From PALSA-693 sp963729695 (GTDB lineage: Bacteria > Actinomycetota > Acidimicrobiia > Acidimicrobiales > Palsa-688): 64,000 bases of DNA. Of this stretch, positions 8,329 to 16,860 are shown piece after piece; position 1 is the first letter of the stretch; each line of letters begins with the position of its first letter. Where the stretch lies: NCBI GenBank assembly GCA_963729695.1, contig CAVSOT010000006.1, positions 79,549-143,548 on the forward strand, in the 5' to 3' direction. The translations under genes were made by a program, and so were the position numbers. A model generated the notes under the pieces. That model was not told the DNA's origin, did not search any database, and saw only the letters and a program-made list of their open reading frames with translations.

Positions 8329-9993
8329 TCATATGCCCAGCACTGGAGAGACGATCATGGCCACCACGAACAGCCCCACCAATCCCACGGCGAGGTCCAG
8401 AAGCGCACAGAGGGCGACGCGACGCACGCCAACCCGGCGACGGCCCGACGTCCACAACGCCTGGCCTGTTTGGCGGTGGAAGGCCGCCCACCAGGCCGTC
8501 GCTTGGAGCAAGTACGTCCATCCCTGAGCGACGCTGGACCGGCCCGGCCCGGCGGCCGCGGAGCCGCCGGTTGGCACCGGCCCGGCTGGCGGCGCCCCCG
8601 CACCGGCCATGGAAAAACCTGAGCTCGTGGTGGCGACCGGGGTGGCCGTTCGCGACCGCCGCCCCGCAGCACCACCCCGCGGCGTGGACAAAAGGGTTAA
8701 CTGCGGTACCTGCCGAGGCGGGGCGGCCACCGGCCGGATGACCACCTCCGCCCCGCTTCTAGCAGGGTCCGGCCGGACGATCGCTTGCCGCCCGCCCACC
8801 GTCGGCGTCGGCTCGACCGGCACTCGGACTCGAGCTCGGGGGCTGAGAGAAACGACGGCATCGTCCTGGGCTCGCCAGACGGTCTCAACCACCGCGCCCG
8901 CCCCCAGCCTCACGAGCACGGTTTCGAGGGCTGCGATCCACTCCCCTGGCGCCGGCCGGGCGGATGGATCCGACACGGCGAGGCCCCGTTCGACGAGGCT
9001 CCACAGAGCTGCGCCCGGGCCGAGGAGCGCCTCCCCCAACCGGCCCGAGGGTACGGCGAAGTCCACCGCCACGGCCTCTCCCTGGCGTTGCCGCGCCTGG
9101 ATCGGGAAGTTGGCCGCCCCGACGACCCGGAGGAAGATCAGTGCCAAGGAGTACCGGTCCGACTCGACCGTGGGGTTGGCTCCGGCGGGCACAGCCGGGT
9201 CGTCCCAGTTCGGCGTCATGGCCCGCCGTCGCCCGAAGGGTGTGAGAGGCGCCCCATCCGGTCGGAAGCGGTCGCAATTGTCGCAATCCAGGACGAACAC
9301 TTCCGGACCGCGCTGGAGCGACCACAGGACGTTCTTCATCGACAGGTCGCCGTGGCCGACCGCCGGCGATGCCGACTCAAAGGCGTCCAAGAGCCGGGCC
9401 AGCGCGTACACCAGTCCCAATCGCTCCGGCCCGACCGGCTCGGGCAGGGAGAGCCCGTAGGCCACCTCGCCGTGCAGGGGGTCCTGGGTCAGATAGCTCA
9501 AGCTGGCCAGGCGGGTCGTGCCATCTCGATGCCGCAAGGCAAACCGGCGGGGGGCGCGGGGCAGCAACACGCCGGCCGCCACACCGCCTGCGTGGAGGGC
9601 CACCTTCCCTGGGCCGGCCGGCACCTTCCCGGCGTCGACAGGAAGAGCGGGCCCGCCGTTCCGTTCCTCGCCGTTCACTCCTGGCCCAGTGCCGGATTCC
9701 GAAAAGCCGACGGCGGGGCCCTCGATCACCGTTGCCGCGGGCCAGGCCGCGGCCGCCTGCACCCGACTGGCCCGCCCGGCATCGTCGATTGCGGCCCGCC
9801 AGGTCACCAGATCGTCGACGAAGGCGCGGGGTGCGGGTCGGCGGTAGCGCTTCAGCACCAGATGCGGTTGGCGGGGGAGCTCGAAGACCCGGCCTTCACC
9901 GCCCTCGGCCAGCAGGTCCCCCACGTGCAGCTCGTCGAGGCATACGGCGGGTCCCGTCAACCCGATCGCGGTTCCGTCAGGACGTGGAGACAC
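8329..9993 (-). CDS. Membrane-anchored divergent protein kinase of the TerY-P triad
   Basis: 554 aa. The N-terminal kinase fold has a modified glycine loop (LLAEGGEGRVFEL), the ATP-binding Lys in LVLKRYRRP, the catalytic loop VGHGDLSMKNVLW (HxDxxxxN, Asp and Asn present) and VLDCDNCD in place of DFG, so it looks active. A low-complexity Pro/Ala/Gly region (about 360-480) links to a C-terminal membrane segment (ALLDLAVGLVGLFVVAMIVS). The loop SMKNVLW and the DCDNCD motif resemble kinases found beside TerY VWA and PP2C genes. The start at 9993 overlaps the stop of the VIT-like gene by 17 bp, implying one transcript with it and with the VWA and PP2C genes downstream. Confidence 0.82.
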   Translation of the reverse strand: MSPRPDGTAIGLTGPAVCLDELHVGDLLAEGGEGRVFELPRQPHLVLKRYRRPAPRAFVDDLVTWRAAIDDAGRASRVQAAAAWPAATVIEGPAVGFSESGTGPGVNGEERNGGPALPVDAGKVPAGPGKVALHAGGVAAGVLLPRAPRRFALRHRDGTTRLASLSYLTQDPLHGEVAYGLSLPEPVGPERLGLVYALARLLDAFESASPAVGHGDLSMKNVLWSLQRGPEVFVLDCDNCDRFRPDGAPLTPFGRRRAMTPNWDDPAVPAGANPTVESDRYSLALIFLRVVGAANFPIQARQRQGEAVAVDFAVPSGRLGEALLGPGAALWSLVERGLAVSDPSARPAPGEWIAALETVLVRLGAGAVVETVWRAQDDAVVSLSPRARVRVPVEPTPTVGGRQAIVRPDPARSGAEVVIRPVAAPPRQVPQLTLLSTPRGGAAGRRSRTATPVATTSSGFSMAGAGAPPAGPVPTGGSAAAGPGRSSVAQGWTYLLQATAWWAAFHRQTGQALWTSGRRRVGVRRVALCALLDLAVGLVGLFVVAMIVSPVLGI

Positions 9994-10744
9994 CGAAGAG
10001 TGATCCGATCCCGTAGGTGACCGAAGCGGCCACCACTACCGCCGCCAGCTGGCGCAAGGCCGTGCGCAGCACGCCGCGACCCGTGAGGAGCCCGGTGAAC
10101 CCGCCGAGCACGAGCGCCGCCGCGATGCCGATGACGATCGAGGCGATCACCATGGCGGTGCCACCACCGAAAAGCCAGGGCAGGAGCGGCAGCAGCGCGC
10201 CCAACCCGAAGGCCAGGAACGACGCCACGCTGGCGCGCCACGCCGACCCAGCCGCATCCGGGTCGATACCGAGCTCCAACCGGGCGTGGGTATCGAGGGC
10301 CAGGTTGTCGTTGGCGGACAGGATGCGGGCAACCGTCTCGGCGTCCTGAGGGGGGACCCCGCGAGCCAGATAGAGGGCGGCCAGCTCGCGCCGCTCCGCC
10401 TCGGGCTCGTCCGCCAGCTCGGTGCGTTCCACTTCCAGCTCCCGCTGTACCAGCTCGTGCTGGGCCCGCACCGAGACCAGCTCCCCTGCGGCCATCGAGA
10501 ACGCTCCGGCGAGCAGCCCGGCGATCCCCGCCAGCCGCACCGTCGCCGCATTGGTGGACGCCCCGGCCGCCACTCCCAGGATCAGCGACAAGTTGGTGAT
10601 AAGGCCGTCCCCGGCGCCCAACACCGCCGCCCGGGGAGCGGTGTCCTTGACGTCGCGGTGCCGGCTGGTCCGAACCCGGCCGGCCCGCGCGACCAGGCCG
10701 CGAGTAGCAACGCGAGCCGGGGCTGCTCGACGCGGGGTCGTCAC
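9977..10744 (-). CDS. VIT1/CCC1-family membrane transporter (Fe2+/Mn2+ type)
   Basis: 255 aa. The VIT signature is present: LGAGDGLITNLSLILGVAAG at the first membrane helix and GLLAGAFSMAAGELVSVRAQ at the second. A charged central segment (EVERTELADEPEAERRELA) corresponds to the cytoplasmic metal-binding region, and two or three more helices follow. Family members move ferrous iron or manganese. Start GTG 10744. It is the first gene of the operon that continues into the kinase, VWA and PP2C genes; metal handling next to a TerY-type signalling module fits a metal-stress role, which is inference. Confidence 0.88.
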   Translation of the reverse strand: MTTPRRAAPARVATRGLVARAGRVRTSRHRDVKDTAPRAAVLGAGDGLITNLSLILGVAAGASTNAATVRLAGIAGLLAGAFSMAAGELVSVRAQHELVQRELEVERTELADEPEAERRELAALYLARGVPPQDAETVARILSANDNLALDTHARLELGIDPDAAGSAWRASVASFLAFGLGALLPLLPWLFGGGTAMVIASIVIGIAAALVLGGFTGLLTGRGVLRTALRQLAAVVVAASVTYGIGSLFGVSTS

Positions 10745-10763
10745 GCTTCCAGAGTAGATGTCC

Positions 10764-12314
10764 TCACACGATGGAGGTCCGATGGTCTGCCCAGTACCTG
10801 TCGCGAAGCAGCCGTTTGTAGAGCTTCCCGGTCGGCAAGCGGGGGAGCTCGGGGACGAAATCGACCGTCCTCGGGCACTTGAAATGGGCCAGGTGGGCCC
10901 GGCAAAAGGCGATCAGTTCCTGCTCCAGGACCGGGCCCGCCTGAGCGGGGTCGTTGGCCTGGACCACCGCCTTGACCTCCTCGCCGAGGTCGTCGTTGGG
11001 CACGCCGATCACCGCCACGTCGAGGACAGCCGGATGGGTGGCCAGGAGGTTCTCGGTCTCCTGCGGATAGATGTTGACCCCACCGGAGATGATCACGTAG
11101 CTCTTTCGGTCGGTCAGGTACAGGTAGCCTTCGGCGTCGACGTGACCGACGTCTCCCACGGTGCTGGTCGCGCCGTTGCTCGTGCGGCTCTCGGCCGTCT
11201 TGACGGGGTCGTCGAAGTAGTCGAAGGCCGTGGCCCCCCGGAACCACACCGTTCCGTCTACTCCAGTCGAGCAGGGCTCGCCCTCCTCGTCGAGGATGAG
11301 CAGCTCGCCGAGGACGGGGCGACCCACCGTGCCCGGGTGGGCCAGCCACTGGGCCGAATCGCACCAGGTGAACCCGTTGGACTCCGTCGCCCCGTAGTAC
11401 TCGGTCACGATGGGCCCGAACCAGTCGATGATTGCCTGTTTGATCGGCACGGGAGAGGGGGCGGCGCCGTGCACGATCCCCTCGAGCGAGGAGATGTCGT
11501 ACCGGCCACGAAGCTCCTCGGGCAGGCGGAGGAGACGGCTGAACATCGTCGGCACCATCTGGCTGTGGGTGACCCGATATCGCTCGACGAGGGCCAGCCA
11601 CCGCTCGGCGTCGAAGCGTTCCATGACCACCACCGTCGAACCCAGCCGTAAGGCGGCGGAGAGGGCCCCCTGAGGTGCCGAGTGGTACAGCGGGGCTGGG
11701 CTCAGGTACGTCATGTTCTCCCGGAAGCTGAACAAGAACCGGGCGAACGCCATCAACGGCAGCTGGTCGATCGGGGCCGCATCCGGCATCGGTCGCAGGA
11801 TCCCCTTGGGCCGCCCGGTCGTCCCCGAGGAGTACAACATGGCCAGGCCGAGGGACTCGTTGTCCACCGGTTCGGCCGGCCATCCGGAGACGGTTGCGGC
11901 CAGCGGCTCCCACCGACCCGGGGGACGATCGACGCCGGTTATCAGGAGGCGTTCGAGTTGCGGGCAATCGGCGGCAGCCGCTTCGGCGACGTTTCGCATG
12001 GCTGCGGAGCTGAAGAACAACCGGGACCTGGAGTTGCCCAGGATGTACGCCACTTCGTCGGGGCTTAGGTAGGTGTTGATCAGCGTGTAGTACAGCCCGA
12101 TCCGCTCCGCCGCCCCCTCGATCTCCAGCATCCTCGGGTTGTTCTCCATGAGGATCGAGATGTGGTCCCCGCGCCGGAGCCCGGCATCGCGCATGAAATG
12201 GGCGAGGCGGTTGCACGCCCGCTCGTATTCGCCGAAGGTGATGATTTCCCCGCTTTGGGCCATGACGATGGCGGGCTGGTCGGGATGTTCGGCGGCATGC
12301 CGGCCTGGGTACAC
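10764..12314 (-). CDS. AMP-dependent acyl-CoA synthetase/ligase
   Basis: Activates a carboxylic acid to acyl-CoA through an acyl-AMP. The frame is open from 12428, but GTG 12314 (VYPGRHAAEHPDQPAIVM) follows GAGGGAG and gives 516 aa, the usual size. Motifs: LAMLYSSGTTGRPKGILRP (P-loop-like A3), YYGATESNGF (A5), VGDVGHVDAEGYLYLTDRK (A7-A8), GGVNIYPQETENLL and PTGKLYKRLLRDRYW with the catalytic Lys (A10). Closest in style to medium/long-chain fatty acid ligases of the FadD group. Diverges from mccB across 77 bp that probably hold both promoters. Substrate unknown. Confidence 0.9.
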   Translation of the reverse strand: MYPGRHAAEHPDQPAIVMAQSGEIITFGEYERACNRLAHFMRDAGLRRGDHISILMENNPRMLEIEGAAERIGLYYTLINTYLSPDEVAYILGNSRSRLFFSSAAMRNVAEAAAADCPQLERLLITGVDRPPGRWEPLAATVSGWPAEPVDNESLGLAMLYSSGTTGRPKGILRPMPDAAPIDQLPLMAFARFLFSFRENMTYLSPAPLYHSAPQGALSAALRLGSTVVVMERFDAERWLALVERYRVTHSQMVPTMFSRLLRLPEELRGRYDISSLEGIVHGAAPSPVPIKQAIIDWFGPIVTEYYGATESNGFTWCDSAQWLAHPGTVGRPVLGELLILDEEGEPCSTGVDGTVWFRGATAFDYFDDPVKTAESRTSNGATSTVGDVGHVDAEGYLYLTDRKSYVIISGGVNIYPQETENLLATHPAVLDVAVIGVPNDDLGEEVKAVVQANDPAQAGPVLEQELIAFCRAHLAHFKCPRTVDFVPELPRLPTGKLYKRLLRDRYWADHRTSIV

Positions 12315-12391
12315 ACTTCTCCCTCGTCCGAGATCGGCGCCGCTCGGCGCCACTCGGTACGCTAGCGATCCCGTCCCAGGCGGGTCGTAAC

Positions 12392-14026
12392 ATGCCGGAA
12401 ATGCCAGCCGATGCCGCCGCACCCGCACGAGAGTTCCCGGTACTCGGCTCCGCAGCTGACGAGTCGTCGGATACCTTTCGGCGCAACGAACTCGCCAATC
12501 GCGAGCTCGTCGATGACCTGCGGCGACGTCTGGCCGTCACCGCCACGGGCGGTCCAGAACCGGCCCGCCGCCGCCACGTCGACCGCGGCAAGCTGCTGCC
12601 GCGCCAGCGCATCGAGCAGCTTCTCGACCCGGGCTCACCATTTCTCGAGTTGTCCCCGCTCGCCGCGCTGGGCATGTACGGGGACGAGTGTCCGGCGGCA
12701 GGCATCATCACTGGCGTCGGACGGGTCGCCGGGCGCCGCTGCGTGATCGTCGTCAACGACGCCACGGTCAAGGGCGGCACCTACTACCCGATGACCGTCA
12801 AGAAGCACCTGCGCGCCCAGGAGGTAGCGGCCGCCAATCGGTTGCCGTGCATCTACCTGGTGGACTCGGGAGGAGCGTTCCTACCCGAACAGGACGAGGT
12901 GTTCCCGGACCGCGACCATTTCGGGCGGATCTTCTACAACCAGGCCAACCTGTCGGCCGCAGGCATCGCCCAGATCGCCGCGGTCATGGGTTCCTCGACC
13001 GCAGGAGGGGCCTACGTGCCGGCCATGAGCGACGAGGCCGTCATCGTCGCCCACGAGGGCACCATCTTTCTCGGCGGGCCGCCCCTCGTGAAGGCTGCGA
13101 CCGGCGAGGTGGTCACCGCCGAGGAGCTCGGAGGCGGGGACCTGCATGCCCGCCGGTCCGGGGTCGTCGACCACCTGGCCACTGACGACCGTCAGGCCCT
13201 GGCCATGGTCCGCGCCATCGTCGGCACCCTGGGCCCCCGGCCAGAGCCGGCCTGGTCGGCCATCCCGACGGACGAGCCGGTGGTCGATCCCGGACAGCTC
13301 TACGGCGTGGTCTCCGCCGATACGCGCACCCCTTACGACGTACGGGAGGTGGTGGGCCGGATCGTCGACGGCAGTCGGCTCCTGGAGTTCAAGCCGGACT
13401 ACGGCCCCACCCTGGTGACCGGCTTTGCCCACGTGTGCGGCCACCCGGTCGGGGTGGTCGCCAACAACGGCATCCTCTTCAGCGAGTCGGCCCTCAAAGG
13501 GGCGCACTTCATCGAGCTCTGCGATCAGCGCCGGATCCCCTTGGTGTTCCTGCAGAACATCACCGGGTTCATGGTCGGTCGGGACTACGAGGCGGGCGGG
13601 ATCGCCAAGCACGGAGCCAAGATGGTGACCGCGGTGGCGTGTGCCCGGGTCCCGAAGCTGACCCTGATCATCGGGGGCAGCTTTGGTGCGGGCAACTATT
13701 CGATGTGCGGCCGGGCCTACTCCCCGCGCTTTCTCTGGATGTGGCCGAACGCCCGTATCTCCGTGATGGGAGGCGAGCAGGCCGCTTCGGTGCTGGCCAC
13801 GGTCGCCGACCGCGACGGGACCTGGAGCCAGGACGAGGTGGAGGCGTTCAAGGCTCCGGTGCGCGAGCAGTACGAACGACAGGGGAACCCCTACTACGCC
13901 ACCGCCCGCCTGTGGGACGACGGCGTGATCGATCCCATGGACACGCGCCGGGTGCTCGGGTTGGCGTTGGCCGCCGCCGCCGAAGCTCCGATGCCGCCGG
14001 TGCGCTATGGCGTGTTCCGAATGTGA
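12392..14026 (+). CDS. mccB: Methylcrotonyl-CoA carboxylase beta subunit (carboxyltransferase)
   Basis: Transfers CO2 from biotin to 3-methylcrotonyl-CoA in leucine degradation. 544 aa in two crotonase-like halves. Diagnostic stretches are NDATVKGGTYYPMTVKKHLR, LPCIYLVDSGGAFLP, VFPDRDHFGRIFYNQ and MGSSTAGGAYVPAMSDE in the N-terminal half. In the C-terminal half are NNGILFSESALKGAHFIELC, QNITGFMVGRDYEAGGIAKH and GGSFGAGNYSMCGRAYSPRF. The TYYPMTVKKHLRAQE text is characteristic of methylcrotonyl- rather than acetyl- or propionyl-CoA enzymes. ATG 12392 starts it; 19 bp separate it from the alpha subunit gene. Confidence 0.92.
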   Translation: MPEMPADAAAPAREFPVLGSAADESSDTFRRNELANRELVDDLRRRLAVTATGGPEPARRRHVDRGKLLPRQRIEQLLDPGSPFLELSPLAALGMYGDECPAAGIITGVGRVAGRRCVIVVNDATVKGGTYYPMTVKKHLRAQEVAAANRLPCIYLVDSGGAFLPEQDEVFPDRDHFGRIFYNQANLSAAGIAQIAAVMGSSTAGGAYVPAMSDEAVIVAHEGTIFLGGPPLVKAATGEVVTAEELGGGDLHARRSGVVDHLATDDRQALAMVRAIVGTLGPRPEPAWSAIPTDEPVVDPGQLYGVVSADTRTPYDVREVVGRIVDGSRLLEFKPDYGPTLVTGFAHVCGHPVGVVANNGILFSESALKGAHFIELCDQRRIPLVFLQNITGFMVGRDYEAGGIAKHGAKMVTAVACARVPKLTLIIGGSFGAGNYSMCGRAYSPRFLWMWPNARISVMGGEQAASVLATVADRDGTWSQDEVEAFKAPVREQYERQGNPYYATARLWDDGVIDPMDTRRVLGLALAAAAEAPMPPVRYGVFRM

Positions 14027-14045
14027 AGCCGAACCCAGAGAGACG

Positions 14046-16090
14046 ATGACCCGCATGTTCAGCACCGTCCTGGTGGCCAACCGGGGAGAGATCGCCGTCC
14101 GGATCATCCGGACCCTCCGGGCCATGGGCATCCGCAGCGTGGCCGTCTCCACTCCGCCGGACCGTCGGGCCCGGCACGTCTCGGAGGCCGACGACGTCGT
14201 CACCCTGGACGCCGCCGGGGCCTATCTGGACGTCGATGGCGTCGTGGATGCGGCCGCCCGAAGTGGAGCCGAAGCCCTCCACCCTGGCTATGGGTTTCTG
14301 TCTGAGAACCCTTCGCTGGCCCGGCGGTGCGCCGACGCCGGGATCGTGTTCATCGGACCCCCTGCCGAGGCGATCGAGATCATGGGCGACAAGATCAATG
14401 CCAAGCGGGCCGTAGCGGCGGCCGGCGTTCCCGTGGTTCCGGGACGCGGTCAACCGGGCCTGAGCGACGAGGAGATCGCCTCCGCCGCCCTCCAGGTGGG
14501 ATTGCCCGTCATGCTGAAACCCAGCGCAGGGGGCGGCGGAAAAGGCATGCGCCAGGTGACCGATCCCGCCGACCTACCCCGGGCCATCGCGTCGGCCCGC
14601 CGGGAGGCCATCGCCTCGTTCGGGGACGGGACTCTCCTGGTCGAACGCTTCGTCGCCCGGCCACGGCACATCGAGGTCCAGGTCTTCGCCGACACCCACG
14701 GACGCGTCTGTTCGCTCGGTGAGCGGGAATGCAGCTTGCAGCGGCGTCACCAGAAGATCGTCGAGGAGGCTCCTTCCGTCCTGCTCGATGACGCAACCCG
14801 TTCCGCCATGGCCGCTTCGGCGGTGGCCGCCGCCCGGGCCTGCGGCTACGTCGGGGCCGGGACGGTCGAGTTCATCGTCTCCTCGGATCGGCCGAACGAG
14901 TTTTTCTTCATGGAAATGAATACCCGTTTGCAGGTCGAGCACCCCGTTACCGAGGCCGTGCTGGCTCTGGACTTGGTCGAATGGCAGCTGCGGGTGGCAG
15001 CCGGTCAACAGATCCCGTGGGAAGGCCACGGGCCGGCACCCAACGGGCACGCCATGGAAGCTCGGATCTACGCGGAGGACCCCGACCGAGGCTTCCTGCC
15101 GGCGACGGGAACCGTGCGCCGCCTATCCCAGCCCGACGACCGGCCGCACATCCGGGTGGACTCCGGCCTGCAGGCCGGCTCGGTCATCGGCACCGACTAC
15201 GACCCCATGCTGGCCAAGGTGATCGCCTGGGGACCGGACCGGCCTACCTCCCTGTCCCGGCTCCGGGCCGCCCTGGCCGCCACCTCGGTGCTCGGCCTGA
15301 CGACCAACGTGGGCTTCCTTCGCCGCCTGGTCGACCGCCCGGAGGTCCGGGCCGCCCAGCTGGACACCGAACTGGTAGACCGGATCGCCGCGGATCTCGC
15401 CGCCCGCCCGGACCCGTCGGAAGTGGTGGGCGCGGCCGCCCTGCTGGCTCGTCTGCTGGAGGCTCCCCCAGGTCCTGTCGTCGACCCGTGGGACCGGCCC
15501 GACAGCTGGCGCGTCACCGGCCCGGCCGTCTACTCCAGCCGGTGGCGGTTGGCGGGCCAGGTGTTCGAAGCGACCGTAGACGGCTTCGGCGTGGGCGTCG
15601 AGGGGGCGCCTCCGGACGACCACTCGGCCGCCTCGACGCCCACGCCGTCTGGGGCCCGACCGGCTCTGGGCTGGCTGGACAAGGGTGACGGAAAGCTGGT
15701 GGTCGAGCGCGACGGACGGTTGCGGCGCTACGAGTGGGCCGCCGACGGCGACCTCGTCTGGCTGGGCCGGGACGGCGACGCTTGGTCGCTCACCCGGCTT
15801 CGGGAGACCATCGACCGGGGGGAGACGCCTCAGGCGGCAGTGGACCCGTCACCAGCCCGATGCCAGGAACGGTGCTCGCCGTCCACGTGCACCCCGGCCA
15901 GGCCGTGTCCGCCGGCCAGCCGCTGGTTACCGTCGAGGCCATGAAAATGGAGCACGCGGTGGCGGCCGCGGCCGACGGCGTCGTCCAGGACGTCCTGGTC
16001 CGACCAGGGGAATCGGTCCGGCTCGATCAGCCCTTGGTCGTTGTCACGTCCCCGACGGCCGACCACGACGTTCACGCCGAGCGTGACTAG
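14046..16090 (+). CDS. mccA: Methylcrotonyl-CoA carboxylase alpha subunit (biotin carboxylase + BCCP), frameshifted
   Basis: Carboxylates biotin with ATP and bicarbonate for mccB. ATG 14046 (MTRMFSTVLVANRGEIAVR) opens the biotin carboxylase domain: ALHPGYGFLSEN, KPSAGGGGKGM (ATP loop), ERECSLQRRHQKIVEEAPS and EMNTRLQVEHPVTE. The frame then breaks. The biotinyl domain, SPMPGTVLAVHVHPGQ and VEAMKMEHAV with the biotin Lys, is read one frame away up to the stop at 16090. A six-G run at 15817-15822 is the likely site: a seventh G gives IDRGGDASGGSGPVTSPMPG without interruption and a 681-aa protein of normal size. In the frame as written, translation would end at 15944 without a carrier domain. Stop overlaps the convergent cysQ stop by 4 bp. 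Confidence 0.88.
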
Positions 16091-16860
16091 GCCGAGGTGG
16101 CAGCCGACCCGAACCCGGCCAAGGCCTCGAGCAGGCGGGCGGCCAGCTCCGGGCGGCACACCAGCAAATCGGGGAGGTACGGGTGCGGCTGGTTGTACAG
16201 GAGGGGCGTGCCGTCGATGCGGGACGCGTGCAACCCCGCAGCCAAAGCCACACCGACCGGCGCGGCCGAGTCCCACTCCCACTGCCCGCCGGCGTGGACG
16301 TAGGCGTCGGCCTGGTTGCGGACCACGGCCATCGTCTTGGCACCGGCCGAGCCCATCGGCATCACGTCAGCTCCGATCTCCGCCGCCACCGGCCCGGCGA
16401 AGGCCGGTGGCCGGCTGTCGCTGACCAGCATGCGGAGTCGCCGGCCGGGATCGGGAGCGGTGCCCCGGACGGGTGGTTCGGTACCGAGCACCTCGCCAAG
16501 GGCCGGCAGCGCCACCGCCGCGGCCGTGATGCGGCCCCCCTCGACGTCCTCCCACAACGCCACGTGCACCGCCCAGTCCTGCCGGCCCGGCATCGAGAAC
16601 TCCCGGGTGCCGTCCAGCGGGTCGATGATCCACACCCGATGGGCCCGAAGACGGGCCGGATTGTCAACCGACTCCTCCGAAAGGACCGAGTCGCCTGGGC
16701 GGGCCTCGGCCAGCCGCGAGAGCAGGAGCTCGTTTGACTCCGTATCGCCGCGCCGACCCAACTCCTTGGGATCCTCCGGCGCTCCCGCAGCCCGGATCTC
16801 CAGCAGCAAACGGCCGGCGTCTTTGGCCAGATCCGCGGCCAGACCGGCGTCGGTCGTCAC
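16087..16860 (-). CDS. cysQ: 3'(2'),5'-bisphosphate nucleotidase CysQ (inositol monophosphatase superfamily)
   Basis: Removes the 3'-phosphate from PAP/PAPS, recycling the by-product of sulfate activation. 257 aa with SVLSEES (first metal site), VWIIDPLDGTREF (central WxxDPLDGT metal motif near residue 75) and GGQWEWDSAAPVGVALAAGL (final WDxAA metal motif). The start overlaps the cysNC stop by 4 bp (ATGA type), so it is translated with the sulfate activation operon, which supports CysQ over a general inositol phosphatase. Confidence 0.9.
   Translation of the reverse strand: MTTDAGLAADLAKDAGRLLLEIRAAGAPEDPKELGRRGDTESNELLLSRLAEARPGDSVLSEESVDNPARLRAHRVWIIDPLDGTREFSMPGRQDWAVHVALWEDVEGGRITAAAVALPALGEVLGTEPPVRGTAPDPGRRLRMLVSDSRPPAFAGPVAAEIGADVMPMGSAGAKTMAVVRNQADAYVHAGGQWEWDSAAPVGVALAAGLHASRIDGTPLLYNQPHPYLPDLLVCRPELAARLLEALAGFGSAATSA

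Noticed and set aside
10741..12780. 679-codon open frame opposite mccB and the acyl-CoA ligase
   Set aside because: Arg/Pro/Gly-rich text with no motifs, spanning two well-supported genes; a shadow caused by high GC.
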